The translations under genes and the position numbers were made by a program. From Gammaproteobacteria bacterium (GTDB taxonomy: Bacteria > Pseudomonadota > Gammaproteobacteria > SZUA-229), in the NCBI GenBank assembly GCA_026197015.1, contig JAPHRB010000073.1:1-23544 (forward strand): 23,544 bases of DNA, in the 5' to 3' direction. Below are positions 7,474 through 14,499 of the stretch, piece by piece (within the stretch, counting starts at the first letter, position 1; the number at the start of each line of letters is the position of its first letter). The notes below the pieces were generated by a model that did no database searches, was not told the DNA's origin, and worked only from the letters and a program-made list of their open reading frames with translations.

Positions 7474-9084
7474 TTACTTTAATGCCTTCTGAACAGATTT
7501 CATGCTCTTGACCCAGGGTTTAAGGGAGCGTAGTTGTGAAGGTAAACCGGCAATGGCATTGCGGGCATTTTCACGGCTGTTATAACTACCGTATACCATT
7601 ACGTAATAGGGTTTTGAAGTTAACCAGGTTTTATACCACGCAGCATTTGCTGATAACTGATTGCGCTGAGCAAATTTTAAAAGTGTTTCCGGATCCCGTG
7701 CGCCCAATAGTTGTAATGTCCAGTTTTGACTGTTTTGTGAATTCAGCCAGTTAGTATTTTGTAAGCCCATTTTCTCAAGTTCCTGTAATACAGGGTTCAC
7801 CGGCATTACAGGATTAACAACTGCTTTTATATCTGTTTTAGTTTTTACTTTTAGCGGTGCAGTTTTTTGCACGGGTTTCTGTTGTATAACAGGTGTAGAT
7901 TTAAGTTCTGCTGGTTTAATTACTTGAGGTGGTGGTGTCACATCAGCAATTACCTGTTCGATGCTCTGTGTTCTGGTATTGGTAGTAGCAATATTTTCAG
8001 GTTTTTTAAGCTCAGTTGCAGTTGATTCCGTTATCGTTTCTGCTACAGGCGTATCGTCTGTTGCTTCATTTTCTGTTTCTATTTCTACTGTGTCTGTTGT
8101 TGTCTGGTCACTTTCCAGAATATTAATCACATCTGATACTTCATTAACGGTAGTTGCTTCTATAGAGCCAGGTGTTAATGGAGCCTGATCTGCTGGTACG
8201 CTTTCTGTTTTTTCAAATAAGAAATAGAAATAACTGCCTGCAATAATTATTAATAATATAAAAGTTATGCTGAGAGTTTTTATCCAGACAGGTGTAGGAG
8301 GGTTTAAACGGTGTTGTATTATTTTGTCAATAAGCAGTGCTGCTTGATTCATTATCTCTAGAGGTGTGCCGTTAGTTTTTTTCAGTAGCTGTTGAATGTC
8401 GTTGTTTGTTAATAATGGTTCGTCAGTATAACCTGCGCTGCGTAAGCGGTGAGTTATAAAATCATCAATCTGTTTTGGTGAAAGCTTAGGCATAACCTGC
8501 ACATATATCTGGTCAGCCTGTATATCGGTTATTTTTTGTAGAGTGTCTGACATGCCGGAATTGGCAAGCAATAATATTTTTAAAGTAACATCATGCTCCT
8601 GTTTTAGCTGGTGTTGGTATCGAAATAATTCCTGTAATGTCGTATCGCTTAATACGTGGCTATTGTCCATTATTATCAATGGAGTCTGGTCAAACATTTG
8701 TAAGCTTTTGAGGTTTTCATTCAGGTGATTCGCATCACCCAGATCCTGCAGGTGGATAGACATTTTTTGCTGAATTTGCATCAGCGTATCAGTGGCTTCA
8801 GCCTGCATGGATAATGATTTAGTGTTGGCTATTTCGGTTTGTATGAACTGTCGAAACAGGGATGTCTTTCCTGATCCATGATCGCCCTCGACTAATAATA
8901 ACAGATCGCTAAATTGTACCTGGTGAATTAGACTGTCAGAAATTTTGGTAAGAGATTGTGTGTTAAAAAAACTTTTCTCTGTCAAAATTTCATTTGCGAA
9001 TGGCTGCTTGCTTAAGCCTAAAAAATCCAGACTCTGTATATTTAATTCGCAGTCAGCTTTATTGTTTTTATTTTTTTTGGCCAT
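7474..9084 (-). CDS. damX: DamX-like protein: AAA ATPase, one membrane helix, SPOR domain
   Basis: A 536-residue protein. Residues 20-260 form an ExeA/DamX-type AAA ATPase with Walker A GDHGSGKTS (67-75) and a Walker B-like LIIMDNSH (136-143), in which Asn replaces the usual Glu. One transmembrane helix lies at about 268-290. A Thr/Glu/Pro-rich linker (295-430) precedes a C-terminal SPOR domain (about 453-530) ending in a Lys-rich tail. SPOR domains bind denuded glycan strands at the septum, and E. coli DamX is a division protein. The arrangement puts the ATPase in the cytoplasm and the SPOR domain in the periplasm. It lies 10 bp after the dGTPase gene, in the aroK-aroB neighbourhood where damX usually sits. 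A weak AT-only hairpin (7452-7471) lies past the stop. Confidence 0.83.
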   Translation of the reverse strand: MAKKNKNNKADCELNIQSLDFLGLSKQPFANEILTEKSFFNTQSLTKISDSLIHQVQFSDLLLLVEGDHGSGKTSLFRQFIQTEIANTKSLSMQAEATDTLMQIQQKMSIHLQDLGDANHLNENLKSLQMFDQTPLIIMDNSHVLSDTTLQELFRYQHQLKQEHDVTLKILLLANSGMSDTLQKITDIQADQIYVQVMPKLSPKQIDDFITHRLRSAGYTDEPLLTNNDIQQLLKKTNGTPLEIMNQAALLIDKIIQHRLNPPTPVWIKTLSITFILLIIIAGSYFYFLFEKTESVPADQAPLTPGSIEATTVNEVSDVINILESDQTTTDTVEIETENEATDDTPVAETITESTATELKKPENIATTNTRTQSIEQVIADVTPPPQVIKPAELKSTPVIQQKPVQKTAPLKVKTKTDIKAVVNPVMPVNPVLQELEKMGLQNTNWLNSQNSQNWTLQLLGARDPETLLKFAQRNQLSANAAWYKTWLTSKPYYVMVYGSYNSRENARNAIAGLPSQLRSLKPWVKSMKSVQKALK

Positions 9085-9094
9085 AGATAGTGCT

Positions 9095-10282
9095 TTAAGG
9101 TATCAGGTTAGCAAATGATAATTGTCTGGGGTTAAAGATACGTTCATATTCTACAATGGCATATCTATCCGTCATGCCAGCAATATAATCTGAAACGCCT
9201 CTGGCAATACCATTCTTACCAATTTTATCTTTTAAATTGTTGCAGTGTTGTAATGCGTCGGGCGGAAGTATTCGAAGGTCATTTATAAAGGCCTCGAATA
9301 ATGAGTTTAAGACTCTTTCTGCTTTAGTCGTCATGCGTTGAACGCGATAATGGCGGTACAAATTTGTCATCAAAAAACGTTTCAATTCGAGGGTTTGTTT
9401 TTGCATGTCTTCACTAAAACCGACGATGTTTTTTTGCTGGTTTCGAGCATCGTCCGGGTGATTTATATTTAACCTTTCAATTTCATTTCTAGACGTTTCG
9501 ATCAGGTCAACAACCATACGACTAATCATACGGCGAATGACTTCGTGAATTAAACAGGTATGACTGATTTTCGGGTATTTTTGCATAACAATTTCATGTT
9601 GATCCCTGAATAACTGGGTTTCCAGTAACTGTTCTATTGTTATTAAACCGTATCTAACGCCATCGTCAATATCATGGTTATTGTAGGCTATTTCATCGGC
9701 CTTATCACAGGCCTGAGCTTCAAGACTAGGCTGGTTTTTATCTAAAAAACGTTGACCCAGTTGACCCAGATTACGAGCATCTTTTGTTGAGCAGTGTTTT
9801 AGTATGCCTTCACGGGATTCAAAACTTAGATTAAGGCCGGGAAATTCAGCGTATTTTTCTTCTAACTCATCAACCACACGTAAAGATTGTAAGTTGTGCT
9901 CAAAACCACCATAAGTCTTCATGCAGCGGTTTAATGCATCCTGACCTGCGTGACCAAAAGGTGCGTGCCCCAGGTCATGGGCTATTGCAATGGTTTCTGC
10001 CAGATCTTCATGTAAATGTAATTCTCGGGCGATAGAGCGACCAATTTGTGAAACTTCAAGGGAATGGGTTAAACGGGTTCGAAACAGGTCGCCTTCGTGG
10101 TTTACAAAAACCTGGGTTTTATATTCAAGACGACGAAAAGCAGCAGAGTGTATTATTCTGTCACGATCTCGTTGATATTGAGTTCTATGAACCGGGTCAG
10201 GTTCGGGGTGCAATCGGCCCCTGGACGTTGCTTCACTACATGCATAGGGGGCGAGGTTGCGTAAATCATATCCTTTATGCAT
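9095..10282 (-). CDS. dgt: Deoxyguanosinetriphosphate triphosphohydrolase-like HD protein
   Basis: A 395-residue HD-domain phosphohydrolase of the dGTPase type-2/Dgt-like subfamily, which cleaves dNTPs to deoxynucleoside and triphosphate. Visible motifs are YQRDRDRIIHSAAFRRLEYKTQV (36-58), the metal ligand His at about 73 in RTRLTHSLEV, and the HD signature AHDLGHAPFGH at 101-111. CDKADEIAYNNHDIDDG further on holds the conserved later Asp. It is shorter than E. coli Dgt (about 505 residues), typical of the Dgt-like subfamily, whose preferred substrate is less certain. It lies 14 bp after aroB and 10 bp before the DamX-like gene, so it is probably co-transcribed. The ATG has AGAGA about 10 nt upstream. 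Confidence 0.9.
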   Translation of the reverse strand: MHKGYDLRNLAPYACSEATSRGRLHPEPDPVHRTQYQRDRDRIIHSAAFRRLEYKTQVFVNHEGDLFRTRLTHSLEVSQIGRSIARELHLHEDLAETIAIAHDLGHAPFGHAGQDALNRCMKTYGGFEHNLQSLRVVDELEEKYAEFPGLNLSFESREGILKHCSTKDARNLGQLGQRFLDKNQPSLEAQACDKADEIAYNNHDIDDGVRYGLITIEQLLETQLFRDQHEIVMQKYPKISHTCLIHEVIRRMISRMVVDLIETSRNEIERLNINHPDDARNQQKNIVGFSEDMQKQTLELKRFLMTNLYRHYRVQRMTTKAERVLNSLFEAFINDLRILPPDALQHCNNLKDKIGKNGIARGVSDYIAGMTDRYAIVEYERIFNPRQLSFANLIP

Positions 10283-10296
10283 GTTTTATAATCTCT

Positions 10297-11379
10297 TTAG
10301 GCAGAGTAACTTTCTGCAATGGTTTCTCTTAAAATAGCGTCAGTATAATCTTTAGATATAATCGCATTGCCCATCGATTTATATAAAACGAGCTTTAAAA
10401 CACCATCAGATACTTTTTTATCTAATGACATAAGTTCAATAAATTTGTCTGCACTCATTTGCTCTGGAGCGGTTATAGGTAAGTTTGCCCGCTCAAGGAT
10501 ATCAATTACGCGACTAACATCATTTTCGGAAATCCAGCCCAGTTTATTGGATAAGCGCGCAGCCATTACCATGCCGCTAGCAATGGCTTCACCATGTAAC
10601 CATACGCCATAACCCATGCCGGTTTCAATTGCATGGCCAAAAGTGTGACCTAAATTCAAAAGCGCACGTTGACCACTTTCTCTTTCATCTGCGGCTACGA
10701 CTTCCGCTTTATTACGACAGGAGCGCTCAATAGCATATGCTAGTGCGGCAGGGTCTCGATCAAGTAACTTGCCTATGTTACTTTCAAGCCACTCAAGAAA
10801 ATTGATATCTCGAATAAGGCCGTACTTAATTACTTCGGCTAAACCAGAACTAAGCTGGCGTTCTTCTAGTGTATTTAATGTGTTGGTGTCAGCAATAACC
10901 GCCCTGGGTTGATAAAATGCACCAATCATGTTTTTACCAATTGGGTGGTTAACCGCTGTTTTTCCCCCGACAGATGAATCTACCTGTGACAACAGGGTGG
11001 TTGGAATTTGTATTAAATGTACACCACGTTGGTAGGTTGCGGCAGCAAATCCGGTTATATCTCCAATAACACCACCGCCTAGTGCAATTAGTGTGGTGTT
11101 TCTATCGAGGTGGTTTTCCAAAAGTGTATCGTAAATAGAGTTAAGTACATTCAGATTTTTATGTTCTTCACCATCAGGTAGTATTAATGTTTTAAATCGA
11201 ATATCACTTAATGATTTTTCTACCGCATCCATATATAAAGGAGCCACGGTTTCATTACTAACAATGAGTGCACTATTACCGGGTATATGTTGGGTAAGCA
11301 GCTCACTTTGCTCTAACAGGTTATGGCCAATACAAATTGGATAACTGCGCTCACCCAGATTAACTTTTAACGATATCAT
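10297..11379 (-). CDS. aroB: 3-dehydroquinate synthase
   Basis: AroB closes DAHP to 3-dehydroquinate, the second step of the shikimate pathway, using NAD and a divalent metal in the cytoplasm. The 360-residue protein is full length. Signature strings are LPDGEEHKN (NAD site region), ALGGGVIGDITGFAAATYQRG with the glycine-rich loop, IPTTLLSQVDSSVGGKTAVNH with catalytic Lys and Asp, and LNLGHTFGHAIE carrying metal-binding His residues, followed by WLHGEAIASGM. Its ATG overlaps the aroK stop by 4 bp (ATGA), indicating translational coupling, and dgt follows 14 bp later. Confidence 0.96.
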   Translation of the reverse strand: MISLKVNLGERSYPICIGHNLLEQSELLTQHIPGNSALIVSNETVAPLYMDAVEKSLSDIRFKTLILPDGEEHKNLNVLNSIYDTLLENHLDRNTTLIALGGGVIGDITGFAAATYQRGVHLIQIPTTLLSQVDSSVGGKTAVNHPIGKNMIGAFYQPRAVIADTNTLNTLEERQLSSGLAEVIKYGLIRDINFLEWLESNIGKLLDRDPAALAYAIERSCRNKAEVVAADERESGQRALLNLGHTFGHAIETGMGYGVWLHGEAIASGMVMAARLSNKLGWISENDVSRVIDILERANLPITAPEQMSADKFIELMSLDKKVSDGVLKLVLYKSMGNAIISKDYTDAILRETIAESYSA

Positions 11380-11915
11380 CTTAAACCTGATGTGTTATTG
11401 AATTTTTTTATTTTGTCTAGCATAACGTTTATTACGGCTCTAATCGACTGTTGTCCTGTGTTTATAATAATATCAGCAGTCTCTCTATACAATGGCTCGC
11501 GAATTTTCATAATTTCTCTAAGCGTTGCAGCCGGGTCAGGGGTTTGTAGAAGGGGCCTGTTTTTGTCATGTCCTACTCGATCAAGTAAGTGTTTGATGTC
11601 GCTGTGCAGATATATTACCGTGCCCCGGTTTTTCAAATGCTGGCGATTTTCCTTAGCCAGTATTGCGCCACCACCGGTGGCTAATACCAGTTGGGATCTT
11701 TGAGTTAACTCATCAATAATCGCAGCTTCTCGCTTACGGAAACCGGCTTCACCTTCTTTCTCAAAAATTAACGGAATATCAACACCGGTATGCTCTTCTA
11801 TAGCGTGATCGCTATCTTCAAAATCCATATTCAGGCGTTTGGCAATTTGCCGCCCCATTGTGGTTTTGCCAGCACCCATTGGGCCAATTAGAAAGATGTT
11901 ATGTTTGTTCATCAT
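11376..11915 (-). CDS. aroK: Shikimate kinase
   Basis: A 179-residue P-loop kinase that phosphorylates shikimate at the 3-hydroxyl. Walker A is GPMGAGKTT (11-19). DSDHAIEE holds the shikimate-binding Asp, FRKREAAIID the substrate Arg, ATGGGAIL the glycine-rich substrate loop, and NRPLL the Arg of the lid. The first two codons are both ATG (11915 and 11912), so the start is uncertain by one residue; no clear Shine-Dalgarno is visible. In related genomes aroK directly follows pilQ, whereas here two lipoprotein genes and a 321-bp gap separate them, so it may have its own promoter. Confidence 0.95.
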   Translation of the reverse strand: MMNKHNIFLIGPMGAGKTTMGRQIAKRLNMDFEDSDHAIEEHTGVDIPLIFEKEGEAGFRKREAAIIDELTQRSQLVLATGGGAILAKENRQHLKNRGTVIYLHSDIKHLLDRVGHDKNRPLLQTPDPAATLREIMKIREPLYRETADIIINTGQQSIRAVINVMLDKIKKFNNTSGLR

Positions 11916-12236
11916 AGAAAACTGAGTTTATCATTTATAAATGAGGGTGCTACTCTTTTAATTTTATTTTGTGCCAGAAAAAGAACCAGGTTAACTTTGA
12001 TGGTAAGCCGGATATAAATTACTAAAGGAGAAAGTCATAGAAATGTATGTGCTTTTTATAAAAAAATATTTAGATAAGTGTTTAATCTGGCTGAATGAAG
12101 CTTGTCTTAAGTTTAAAGAGGGCATGCTGTTAAGCTTAAATCAGGCTTATCATCTTGTTAACCGATAATGACAAGAAAATATTCAGATTTCCAATCGGTT
12201 GAATATGCTAAGTTAGAGCTTTTTCCAAATTTATAT
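11916..12236. other. 321-bp gap upstream of aroK
   Basis: The gap holds a perfect 14-nt palindrome TCATTTATAAATGA (11931-11944) just upstream of aroK, which could be an operator or part of the aroK promoter, and a possible plus-strand small ORF (12043-12168). I see no convincing terminator after the propeller lipoprotein gene and no strong sigma-70 promoter. Confidence 0.4.
12043..12168 (+). CDS. Possible 41-residue small protein
   Basis: A short ORF starting MYVLFIKKYL and ending NQAYHLVNR, with AAGGAG at 12025-12030 about 12 nt before the ATG, which is longer than ideal. The peptide alternates Leu/Ile/Phe with Lys and could form an amphipathic helix. It runs antisense to the neighbouring genes in an otherwise non-coding gap. 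I do not recognise it, and chance occurrence is quite possible. Confidence 0.22.
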   Translation: MYVLFIKKYLDKCLIWLNEACLKFKEGMLLSLNQAYHLVNR

Positions 12237-13613
12237 CTAAGGTGTAGCTGTAAAAATATTAGATGTATACTGAGGAGAAGCGGTAGCACCGTCCGAAAAA
12301 TCTAAATTTCCAGAAAAAGCAGTAACGCCACCGGTTAAACTTGTGCTTGGGTAAGCTATATAAAACTCAAGATCAAGCGATCCGAGCTCAGTTTGATATA
12401 TTACTGCAGGGCTTGTTCCATCAGGGTTTGCGCTACGCAAGAATAGTTGGTGATTAGCTGATGTCACAATTCCAGAAGTTTGTTGTTCTAAATAAACGAC
12501 CTTGGTTCCATCTGAACTTATATCATAAAATTCATCACCTATTAGTGCAATATCGTTATCAGTGTTAATAATAGGCTTCCAGTCGGTGGTTATTTGTGTG
12601 ACGGTAGGACCTGACACGTTGATGGTAAAAATTTCCGTACTGTTATCCGCGTTGTTTCCTGTATCGATATCAGCGTCTGATGCAAATACTATTATGTTGC
12701 CGTCATTACTGATAAGTGGGGAAATAGCAGATTCACCACCAGGTATTGATGTCTGAATGGCAAAATTAGTACCTGCAAAGTCAATGGTATATATATCAGT
12801 TGAGCCATCTACATTACTGCCATCATTTAACCAGTCACCTGAGCCATTAAAAGTAACTCTGGACGCATCACCGGAAAGACTAACCTGGCCTACGCTGTTA
12901 CCCGTTGTTGAATTGGTTATTTGTGTAAAGGTGCCCAGACCGTCTGTTGAAACACTGAATATTTGAGTGTCAAATGCACCGTTGCTTCCAGCATGGTCTG
13001 CCCTGGAAGCAAATACCGCAATATTTCCATTAGATGAAATGCCCGGCGTGGTATTAGTAACCGTGTTTGTTGTGGTGGCCGTAAGTTGTAGTAAAGTGCT
13101 AGTGGTTATATTGAATGCAAAAATTTCAAATGAGCCATCTGCATTTGTTCCCAGAGGGTCAAGGTCATCAACCCATACTACCATTGTGCCATCAGCAGAC
13201 AGAGTGAGCTTTTGAAATTTCGTCAGGGCTTCATTGCCAACAGTGAAACTGGTTAGCTGAGTAACCGTACCATTATTGGCCTGAAAAATCTGTTCCAGAT
13301 TGTCTGGGTTGTTGTTGTTTACATCAAAAGTAGCACTGAAAATAATGGTATTTCCATCATCAGACATTTGAACATTTACCGCATCATCAAAATTGGTTGT
13401 GTCCGTGACAGAGCCTTGGATAGTTAAATTAGCGGGAAGGGTTGACCCGCTACTGCTACTGCCACCGCCACTGCCACCACTAGTTGTACTACCACCGCCT
13501 CCACCAGTTGTACCCGTATTTGGTGTTTTAAATGGACTTACATCACTCGAGCAAGCAGTCAGCTGAGCTGTAATAGTTAATATTGAAATTAATATAATAA
13601 ATATTTTAAACAC
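12237..13613 (-). CDS. Lipoprotein with TolB/PD40-like beta-propeller
   Basis: A 458-residue secreted protein. The N-terminus MFKIFIILISILTITAQLTAC ends in a lipobox (LTAC, Cys21), so it should be lipidated. A Gly/Ser-rich linker follows at about 33-58. The rest consists of repeats with the PD40 pattern xxxSxDGxxxxFxS: MSDDGNTIIFSA, LSADGTMVVWVD, ISSNGNIAVFAS, LSGDASRVTFNG, ISNDGNIIVFAS and ISSDGTKVVYLE. This suggests about six blades, as in the TolB propeller. No enzymatic motif is seen. It probably binds a protein or glycan at the outer membrane. The start is GTG at 13613, preceded by an in-frame stop two codons upstream; there is no good Shine-Dalgarno. It lies 55 bp after the calcium-loop lipoprotein, in the pil operon direction. 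Its function is unknown. Confidence 0.75.
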   Translation of the reverse strand: MFKIFIILISILTITAQLTACSSDVSPFKTPNTGTTGGGGGSTTSGGSGGGSSSSGSTLPANLTIQGSVTDTTNFDDAVNVQMSDDGNTIIFSATFDVNNNNPDNLEQIFQANNGTVTQLTSFTVGNEALTKFQKLTLSADGTMVVWVDDLDPLGTNADGSFEIFAFNITTSTLLQLTATTTNTVTNTTPGISSNGNIAVFASRADHAGSNGAFDTQIFSVSTDGLGTFTQITNSTTGNSVGQVSLSGDASRVTFNGSGDWLNDGSNVDGSTDIYTIDFAGTNFAIQTSIPGGESAISPLISNDGNIIVFASDADIDTGNNADNSTEIFTINVSGPTVTQITTDWKPIINTDNDIALIGDEFYDISSDGTKVVYLEQQTSGIVTSANHQLFLRSANPDGTSPAVIYQTELGSLDLEFYIAYPSTSLTGGVTAFSGNLDFSDGATASPQYTSNIFTATP

Positions 13614-13668
13614 GTTTTAACCAACTTGAGGAAAAGTGAGTATGTAATTAGGCATAGGGTATAAAAAG

Positions 13669-14475
13669 TTAATTAACCAGATCAATATAAACACTATCCC
13701 AAATTACAATGCTTGAATTTGGGCTGCATAAAGTTGAGTGCTGGCAGTTTGCGCCACTATATAAACCATCAACGGGAGTATATCCACCGCTATTATCAAC
13801 ATCGATTGGTATATCAATGCCGTCATCGAAAACGCCATTAGCATTATTGTCTATAAATGGTTCATCGGTATCTAATAAGAAATCATCACCATCATCAAAA
13901 AAACCATTGCCATTTAAATCGTTATAAGACTCTTCACCTGAAGTGTAACCAACAATGTTTGCATAAATACGTTGCTCGTTCGGAGGTGTTGAATCAAAAT
14001 TTTCATAACCATTATATACAGCGCCAGGAAGTAGAGGTGGCAGTCCACGGGATATGTTGGTTGTTAGTAGCGTCATAGAGCATGAGCCAGAACTTAATGT
14101 GCAGCTCGGCTCTATGATTCCAAAGTTAGACTGAAAGGTTATTTCAGAACCGCTTACTTTAAACCTGTTTTTGTCTGCGCCCTGAACTTCGATGCTGACA
14201 GTAATGTTGCCAGTTGTAGAATCGATGGAAAGAATGTCGGTCACGGGAAGTATTGTTACCCCGTCAAACGGATCTGGTGTGATACCGTCGCTATAGGTAA
14301 CAGAAACCGATTGTGGCGAGGCTGTATCTGGTGTTGGTGCGACTGTAAAATTAGCCATATCTATATTGCCAGCAGTCACATTTCCATTTACAGAAAATGG
14401 ACTTTCGCTACCTCCGCATCCTAAGAGTAAAGTAGAAATTACAGCGCAAGACAAAAGTGTTAAGTTGTTTTTCAT
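13669..14475 (-). CDS. Lipoprotein with EF-hand-like calcium loops, downstream of pilQ
   Basis: A 268-residue lipoprotein. The N-terminus MKNNLTLLSCAVISTLLLGC has a lipobox (LLGC, Cys20). The middle (about 30-160) is beta-rich, with four Cys of which two close ones (SCTLSSGSC) may form a disulfide. The C-terminal third has Asp/Asn/Gly loops resembling EF-hand or dockerin calcium sites: DLNGNGFFDDGDD, DNNANGVFDDGID and DVDNSGG. The ATG at 14475 is preferred because AGGA lies 8 nt upstream and the signal peptide starts there; a TTG at 14499 would add eight residues. It starts 24 bp after the pilQ stop, so it is very likely in the pilMNOPQ transcript. I do not recognise the family. A pilus-related, calcium-dependent role is inference from position. 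Confidence 0.75.
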   Translation of the reverse strand: MKNNLTLLSCAVISTLLLGCGGSESPFSVNGNVTAGNIDMANFTVAPTPDTASPQSVSVTYSDGITPDPFDGVTILPVTDILSIDSTTGNITVSIEVQGADKNRFKVSGSEITFQSNFGIIEPSCTLSSGSCSMTLLTTNISRGLPPLLPGAVYNGYENFDSTPPNEQRIYANIVGYTSGEESYNDLNGNGFFDDGDDFLLDTDEPFIDNNANGVFDDGIDIPIDVDNSGGYTPVDGLYSGANCQHSTLCSPNSSIVIWDSVYIDLVN

Positions 14476-14499
14476 AATCAATATCCTGTGGCCATTCAA

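Noticed and set aside
12757..13215. Plus-strand ORFs opposite the propeller lipoprotein
   Set aside because: They are consecutive open frames created by the repetitive Thr/Asn/Asp-rich coding strand; no start signals or domains are visible.
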